Positions 57,868 to 64,000 of a stretch of 64,000 nucleotides of DNA are shown one piece after another. Below the pieces are notes generated by a model. It saw only the letters and a list, made by a program, of their open reading frames with translations. It was not told where the DNA came from and did not search any database. The number at the start of each line of letters is the position of its first letter. Within the stretch, counting starts at the first letter, position 1. The position numbers and the translations under genes are program-made. Location of the stretch: positions 268,753 to 332,752 of the forward strand of contig VTPC01090912.1 of assembly GCA_011009095.1 (NCBI GenBank), given 5' to 3'. This DNA comes from Ignelater luminosus. Taxonomy: Eukaryota > Arthropoda > Insecta > Coleoptera > Elateridae.

Positions 57868-59325
57868 CCCAGGGTCTTTCAGTTGGTCTACAGAACAAAA
57901 AGGATTCCTAAGAACTGGGGACAGGCAATAATAGCACCAATTTACAAGAAGAGACATAATCGAGACTGTGGAAACTGTAGAGGTATCTGCCTTTTAAGTG
58001 TGGTTGGCAAACTGTACTCCATGATCTTAGAGATGAGGCTACGAGCGGTTCTGGATACCAGACTGGCAGACTCTCAGTACGGTTTTAGAGAGGGGAGAAG
58101 CACCCAGTACCTTATTTTCGTGATTCGACAGAAAGGAGAGAAAGTCGTGAAATACGATCGAAAGGTACATCGGGCGTTTATTGATTTAGAGAAGGCGTCG
58201 AGTAACAAGGGATGCGATCTGCAACTGTTACGGGAACACGGACTCCCGCCAAGAGATGTGGCACCAACTAGGAGCTTGTTTATGTAAGAACAGCCAATGA
58301 AGAGTCCGACTCATTTACAACAAGTCAGGGTTTAAGACAAGGCTGCTCATTGAACCCTTTGCTGTTCATAGTGCTAATGGACAAGATCACCAAAAATTGT
58401 CGAGAACGGGTTAGGAAGTTTCAGTTGAGACTGCAACCAATATTCTTAACAGAGTTCGCGTTTGCCGATGATGATTTGTTAAGAACTTACAGTTCAATCT
58501 AAATGTGTGGAAAGAGGAGCTGGAGAGAGTCAACATGAGGATTAGTATAAACAAGACGAAGACAATGATGATCTCTAGACGGCCAGTGGAAAGACACAGC
58601 ATTCTTCACGGGGATCAAAAACCCGAACAGGTAGATGCCTTAAAGTACCTCGGAAGTTTTGTAGGCCAGGATGACAAAATGGACGTTGAGCTAAAGAATA
58701 GAATCGCGGCAGTTGGTCGTTTATTTAATGGCATCAAGTTCGGCTTTTTGAATAGCTGTACCATATCAAAGGTCAAGCTACTGGTGTGCAACTCTATATA
58801 CCTCCCAACACTACTCTATGGCCATGAAAGTTGGCCCAAAGCAAAGTGCAAGCGCAGAAAATGCGGTTTCTACGCAAAATCAAAGGGAAAACTAGGATGG
58901 ATCGCATTAGAAATCCAACGATCCGCAATTCCCTGAGAGTAGAGCCAGCCAGGAATAAAATAAAGCGAGGCCAGCTCGGATGGTTCGGCCATATTGAGCG
59001 GATGGTGGAAACCAGGAATGTTAAGCGAGTGTATCCGGCCGGAATGGAAGGCAGCAAACGAACAGGTAGGCCCAGAAGAAAGTAGATGGAGAATATGGGT
59101 GGCGGTCTTAGGTCGAGAAACACCACTTTAAAGCAAGGATGTCGTTTGGCCCTGAATATCTCTGCGCTGTCCCGTCACTTAGCGGTACAAGAGGATAGAA
59201 TTAAGGAAGTAAGTGTTTTCTTTTCGAGCACAGCCATTACCAAAAGGTGTCGTCGACACCTACCAGAAAGCTTTGATTCCAACCACCACTGTTCTGCTTT
59301 GAATAAACCAACATCGAATTAGGTA
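57868..59325 (+). mobile_element. 5'-truncated LINE (RTE/BovB-like)
   Basis: The element starts abruptly inside the RT domain, the usual outcome of incomplete reverse transcription. It continues through the RT palm to the C-terminal tail and a 3' region ending with an AATAAA near 59301. Its codons are GC-richer than the flanks and it has fewer breaks than the other LINEs here, so it is likely one of the younger copies. Confidence 0.8.
57880..59085 (+). pseudogene. LINE reverse transcriptase, 5'-truncated and frameshifted
   Basis: The first piece (57883-58287) reads IPKNWGQAIIAPIYKK, NCRGICLLSVVGKLYS, ADSQYGFREGRSTQYLIFVI and HRAFIDLEKAS, the first RT palm motif, though its F-D is changed to S-S. 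After a frameshift near 58270 come VRTANEESDSFTTSQ, GLRQGCSLNPLLFIVLMDKI and FAFADDDLL with the catalytic FADD. After another shift near 58485: VWKEELERVNMRISINKTKT, ALKYLGSFVGQDDKMDVELK, LLVCNSIYLPTLLYGHESW. After a third near 58835 comes the tail KMRFLRKIKGKTRMDRIRN, RGQLGWFGHIERMVETRNVK and RTGRPRRK. Three frameshifts are enough to break it. The tail matches arthropod RTE/BovB-like elements. Confidence 0.85.
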
Positions 59326-59329
59326 CCAT

Positions 59330-60690
59330 GTTTAGTGTTTTCGAACTAGGGTATTTCCTATTAAGATGACTTTAATAGATTTCGGGATAGCGTAAGTTTT
59401 GCATTAAACCAAAATACAAAGAACAGCAACACGAGAAATGAAATTTATGCTTCAAATAAATATTAACATAACTAGAAGAGTTTTAAGATAAGATTTTCTG
59501 AAACACTGCTCGCTATGGTCCATTATTGCCAGTTACTGTAGTGCAAAAATTTCGATATAGTGCGTGTTTTAGAAAATTTCTAAAGCCACTCATGTTTAAA
59601 AAGTTCCAGGAATACCAAAGGCAAAACACGTTGACAGCTTTGAGAAGCTACATTTCATCAATGATCTTAATTCTGTCTCAGACCAAATCGAATTGAAACT
59701 TAATGTCCTACTTAGTGACGTTTTTATTCATTTGGAAAAAACAAGAGGGGGTAATCAACCTCTCAACTTTGCTTTTCTAGAACAACAGAACTGAAACCAC
59801 TGATTGATATTTTGATACTTTGTCAATAAAAATTTGTAATATTTAAATTCACGAATATTTGAAATCCAATTTCAGATGTAAATTTTAGTCTGTCAACACT
59901 TTAGTTGCAAGACTGTCAATCCGAGGTTTCCCTGAGACCGAGCGCACCTGCAATTATAGACCAAATAGTTTGTGGTTTGTAGCAACTTGTCATGTCATTT
60001 TTATGCCAAACGAACAGTATTTGCTAAAAGACTTGTAAATTTTTCAATTACATTGTTCGAAAGAAACAAGAAACAAGTTACTGGAGAATGTATGTACAAA
60101 GAGAAGCTTAAGGAAACGACGCTGTAAAGTAGCGTCTGAGTTCGACCGTATTCAAGATTCTTGCCTGCAGCAAATTTTCTTCTGAGCTGCAAGTGAAATC
60201 ATGTTGAGCATATGCATGGTGGAGCACAATCTACCTCAGTCAGAGTCATGGCGGTGTTTTATCCCATGGACCTAATGTAAAGCACGGCACGGCACCACTA
60301 GATAAAGCGAAGCCAACTATTAGTCGTTGTAAGTAGGCGTACGAAACCCTATCTCAGGATTTATGGACGCTTAAGTCATTCTTAAATTGTGACATTCTAA
60401 CTAGGAAGCCGAAGAAAATGCAAGTGGTAGTCTTGAATTAATCCTGCCTATGCCAAAAAACATAAACATCTATCTCAATGGAACAATCAAGAGACAAATA
60501 ATCAAAGATATGCAGACTAGAAAAGAACGACGTTATCAAGAACTAATAAGAATAAAAAGCAGAGCAATGAACACTGGAGACACAAGATAAGACAAAGACA
60601 TCAAGGAAAATGGCTCTCCTGAAATTATCAACTATTTTACGTAAGGTGGAAACTAAAAACAAAACTTATTGTGTACTCGGCTACTCCCGT
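59330..60690. other. AT-rich DNA, nothing recognised
   Basis: No transposon or coding signature that I can support. Confidence 0.5.
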
Positions 60691-61050
60691 CTTCCAAAAT
60701 ACAAATCTAGCCCCTTAATCATAATCTCTCATCTTTACTGAATAAAAACAAAAATCAAAACGGTGTACGATTTTGTGTGGATTATCGAACATTAAATTCT
60801 ACAACGAAAACATCTTACGATCTATCGTCAAATAACTGAATATATTCATTCGCGCTAAAGATGTATTTTGTGGATATGAAAGGCAACAAAATGTACATGA
60901 TTGGGGTTAGTAAAAATTCAATGCGTTACGTCTAGACTTTCAGATCTCTGCAGTGTCAATGGCCATCTGCTTCCAAATATATCGCTTGCCATGCATGTGC
61001 CTTTTCAACAAAATGCAACTTCTGAGATTTTAATTGAAAATACGTTGAGA
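60690..61050 (+). mobile_element. Possible Gypsy-like LTR-retroelement RT fossil
   Basis: A short stretch around 60755-60830 reads NGVRFCVDYRTLNSTTKTSY, close to the RFCVDYRxLNxxT block that opens the RT domain of Gypsy-type LTR elements. Sequence just downstream may belong to the same domain. It is a small broken fragment; no LTRs, primer site or other domains are seen. It appears old. Confidence 0.45.
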
Positions 61051-61059
61051 TCATCTTAA

Positions 61060-62380
61060 AATGGCAATAAATTGCACTAATACCCTTGCAATCTCATTTA
61101 AACTATTTTATAGCTAGGATTACATTAAAGACAGTACCAGTGGAGAGTTAAGCTTTTCTGGTTACATTACACAGCATAGCTGTTCAACTGGAACGAACTG
61201 CATTCAAGACTAAGACTATTCCTACAGTTCGGCTCTTACGTTATATTGAAATAAATCCTTAGGAAGCTTTAACGTGTTACGCTAACTGTTAGTAATTATA
61301 ATTCGGTGTAATACTGACCTTGATTAAATGTTTTCCTGAGAACAAAAATTATATCCTCATCTCATATTTAGATAGCAGAGATTTTCTCAAAGAATAATAA
61401 AATTATGTAGACAGCTGTTTCGATCTCGTTTGATCTCACTATCCCTTAAATATACATAAGTCTTTTAAGATTTTTACTTCCGACATCTATCAGCGTAACC
61501 GTGTTTTAGAGAAAACAACACAAAAACGTTATGTACAAGTTACACGACGTTTTTGTTAATGGTTTCGAACTGACGCAATAAAATTTATTGTTGCTTGGTA
61601 CAGACAAAAACAGAAAGCTCACTAAATTATCTAAGGATATTAATTTCCATGGACCACCAATAAAACTAACAATTTCAAGTGTCCGAAAGTGTTTTAGATT
61701 TTTTTCATTTCTTGTTGTTTTTTAAGCAAAGTGAATAATTTATTGTACCCGTTTCGAGATTTATTCTCTTTAAGAAAGTTTTTTAGTTCATATTTCATTT
61801 TTTGAATTCACTTAATTTAAAAGAACGGCTACTACGTGATCTTAATAATTAAAAAAATAATGAAAAGTTCTTGTTTCGCAAAATTTGCAGATTCGATAAT
61901 AAGAAAGGCGAGTTTAGCATTCCGATAGTGAACTAACTATAAAAAGGCGTGCAGTCAGCTCGAAGCTATGCATATTAATTGTTTTCATTTACTGATCGGC
62001 AATAAAATTGATTTTTTATGAATACGATTACATGTGCGAACCGTTAAGGTATATCTCTTTGCAAAATTGATGACCCGTTAATGGATTTTAAAAACTTAAC
62101 GGAAGTTAAAGCGAGAACATTAATTTCGTCTTTAATTTATGGAGGTATCCATTTCTTAGGATATCCTAGTTTTAGAAAATAGCAATTTAATTATCTGTGC
62201 TTTTAGGAAAAGGAAAAATGTTTTGAGAGAATAGCACGAGTACATTACTAATTATAGTACTGGATTTTATTGATATCGATGTCTCTGAAATGAATAGAAG
62301 TATCGATCAGCAGATTCCTGAGCAAAAACTAGGGCTAGTTTCTTCCATAAATCTAAGTCCTGAAGTGTGTCGTTTCTTAG
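61060..62380. other. AT-rich DNA, nothing recognised
   Basis: No gene, repeat or RNA signature. Confidence 0.55.
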
Positions 62381-62383
62381 ATA

Positions 62384-62640
62384 CAGGGTGTCAAATTTTC
62401 GTGTAAAATATCTCTTTTCACGTAGCTTTGTTGTTGACTATTGTGCGAATTTTGTGAGAGATAACGCCATCATGAGCGGGAATGTAGGGTTTAAAAAATT
62501 TATGTTACGCCATTTAAAAGAAAAACAATCACATTGTTTTTAAACTATACGGATAATTGTGTTTTTTCATAAAATGCACCGTTTTCGAGTAAATTAGAAT
62601 TTTTCGAAATAACAAATTTTATCTAGTTCTTGTTTTTTCC
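62384..62640 (+). mobile_element. One end of a CAGGGTGTCAAA element
   Basis: TA is followed by CAGGGTGTCAAATTTTCGTG, then an AT-rich body with a CACCGTTTTCGAGTAAATTA segment of the kind seen in CAGGGTG-end elements. The opposite end was not found and the right limit is approximate. Confidence 0.4.
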
Positions 62641-62649
62641 CTTTGTCGT

Positions 62650-63500
62650 TCACATAATAGTCCTTGTACTTACTATATAAGGCAATTTATTGAAGTAATT
62701 TCAAAGTAAATCTCTCAAGTAAATTTATCGTTATTAGTCTAGGTACTGAGCAACAGTATTTGTAATAGTATTTGTAAAACAATAAAAAAGGGAGAAAATG
62801 GAAACTGCCCAAAGTAAATGGCTCATGCTGGATGGTTGGTTGATTACAGCATACCTATTTTTTACGAATGTATATGTGTTAGGTTAAACGGTTGAATATA
62901 ACAGGCAGGCGATGTAGACGGCATAGTAGCGGTGAGGTACTGATGTGTTCCACGTGTTCCCCGATGTTACAGTAGCGCGAAGAAATGGTTGGTTACTCAT
63001 TGAGCTGGTCCTTAAAGTGCTGATTACAGGGAGTGTGGGGGATAGTGAATCGTATTGAGGTTTGTTGATGCGGTTATTCTACCTACTACCTAAGAACACA
63101 TGCCGTATCTTCATACATATATATATATCTAAGCTATGATTGGTTCTGTTTTCCTTTTAATCACACAAATATGACAACTTCCAGTAGTAAATACTTGACT
63201 AGTGTACCAAAATACTAAAAACATTGAAATCCCAAAATTTGTCTTTCTTGTAGATACGGCGTTTGTTGTTAGGACAACACTGGTCTGAGGAAATTACTGT
63301 TGCGCTATTCACCTTCTCTAATAAGGAAAATCACAGAAATACCTTAGCAAAAACGACCCGAAGATATGCGCCTAATGTAACCCAAGAGCCGTTATAGCTA
63401 AGCTGCTTGGTACTTAGTTTATGCTGTAAGCACTGGTAGTTAAAATGGATCATGATTGAGCAGATTCCGTAATTACAAAGCTATCGTAAGATGAGTCTCT
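62650..63500. other. Mixed-composition DNA, no gene recognised
   Basis: GC content rises from about 62800 onward compared with the preceding 1.5 kb. A short AT dinucleotide run lies at 63117-63128. No exon can be defended. Confidence 0.45.
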
Positions 63501-63868
63501 CTTTATACGACAGGTGTGTTCACGAAGGATAAATTGCGATGTTCTTGAAGATAGCAGAGAGATGCTCAAGTTTTTTCTTTGGTTCTTTCTGGGGACTAGA
63601 GGTCGAATTTGAAGTCTTAATGACGTACTCTTTAAGAGCGAATGCCGTAACAGTTTCTGCATCAGTCCACTGCACACCAAACACACTTAGACACCCACAT
63701 ATCACTACACCAGTCATACATACACCCCCACACCCCTCATTACACAAATACCAACACCGTTCTGAAAGGAACCGTTTTTTTTACATCCTACACCTTCGAT
63801 TACACCCATCGCCGCCACTGTTCGGCGGCTTGCTGGATGTCCTTGGGCGCTCGTTCATCCATTCATTC

Positions 63869-63876
63869 TATATAAA
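63869..63876 (+). promoter_or_regulatory. Candidate TATA box near the window edge
   Basis: TATATAAA lies in a GC-richer context (63780-64000), unlike the AT-rich bulk where such words are common and meaningless. The following 120 bp are rich in CG dinucleotides. No initiator or downstream element is clear, and no coding exon follows before the window ends. An overlapping 138-codon frame (63539-63955) has no recognisable domain. This is a weak hint of a host gene starting to the right. Confidence 0.2.
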
Positions 63877-64000
63877 TTATCGAGAGTCCTGGGTGATCTG
63901 GCTCGCGGCTTGCATCTCCTCGTCGTCACTGAACAATAGCGGCCAGCTTCGGTGACATTTTCGTTGATTCACACACACGCATACCACGCGGCACAGAGGT

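Noticed and set aside
1-64000. CRISPR arrays, operons, bacterial-type regulatory sites
   Set aside because: The DNA is clearly eukaryotic; no regularly spaced direct repeats or compact gene strings are present.

Overview
This is a gene-poor, AT-rich stretch of arthropod nuclear DNA, most likely from an insect with a large, transposon-loaded genome. A beetle is my best guess, from the mix of element families rather than from any host gene. I could not recognise a single host protein-coding exon. Nearly all long or meaningful reading frames are remnants of transposable elements, and the other open frames look like chance frames in AT-rich DNA. The window reads as intergenic DNA or the inside of a very large intron.

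Left part (0.6-13 kb): three clusters of decayed ~50-60 bp repeat units surround a GC-rich island holding an 18-bp minisatellite (0.6-3.2 kb). A possible LINE C-terminal scrap lies at 1.05 kb and a tRNA-derived SINE head in antisense at 6.9 kb. A 470-bp foldback palindrome lies between two diverged direct repeats (9.85-11.48 kb). An antisense ZBED5/Buster-like hAT transposase remnant with one recognisable terminal repeat follows (11.5-12.84 kb).

Middle part (16-33 kb): a 503-bp TIR element with TA target duplication (16.32-16.82 kb) comes first. The best-preserved element follows: a 4,061-bp hAT transposon (17,553-21,613) flanked by a perfect 8-bp target duplication, carrying a decayed antisense transposase and a nested Tigger/pogo-like MITE. 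Next are a piggyBac remnant split by a Tc1/mariner-superfamily insertion (24.3-26.85 kb), an internally deleted LINE (30.1-32.2 kb) and a Tc1-like transposase remnant with a preserved right terminus (32.3-33.23 kb).

Right part (38-64 kb): a short TIR element (38.7-39.18 kb) is followed by two Jockey-like LINE fossils, one on each strand (39.25-40.66 and 41.7-42.48 kb). A nearly full-length but broken RTE-like LINE ending in a GAA-rich tail lies at 49.67-52.46 kb, and a 5'-truncated LINE at 57.87-59.32 kb. There is a faint Gypsy-like RT fossil at 60.7 kb, and single ends of elements starting CAGGGTG are scattered about. The last 500 bp are less AT-rich and may approach a host promoter.

No gene-to-gene system is visible. 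The story is layered transposon insertion and decay. The most unusual structures are the foldback palindrome between direct repeats, the decayed repeat clusters around the GC-rich island, and the nested insertions. All homology calls come from reading translations and motifs by eye; no database search was run.
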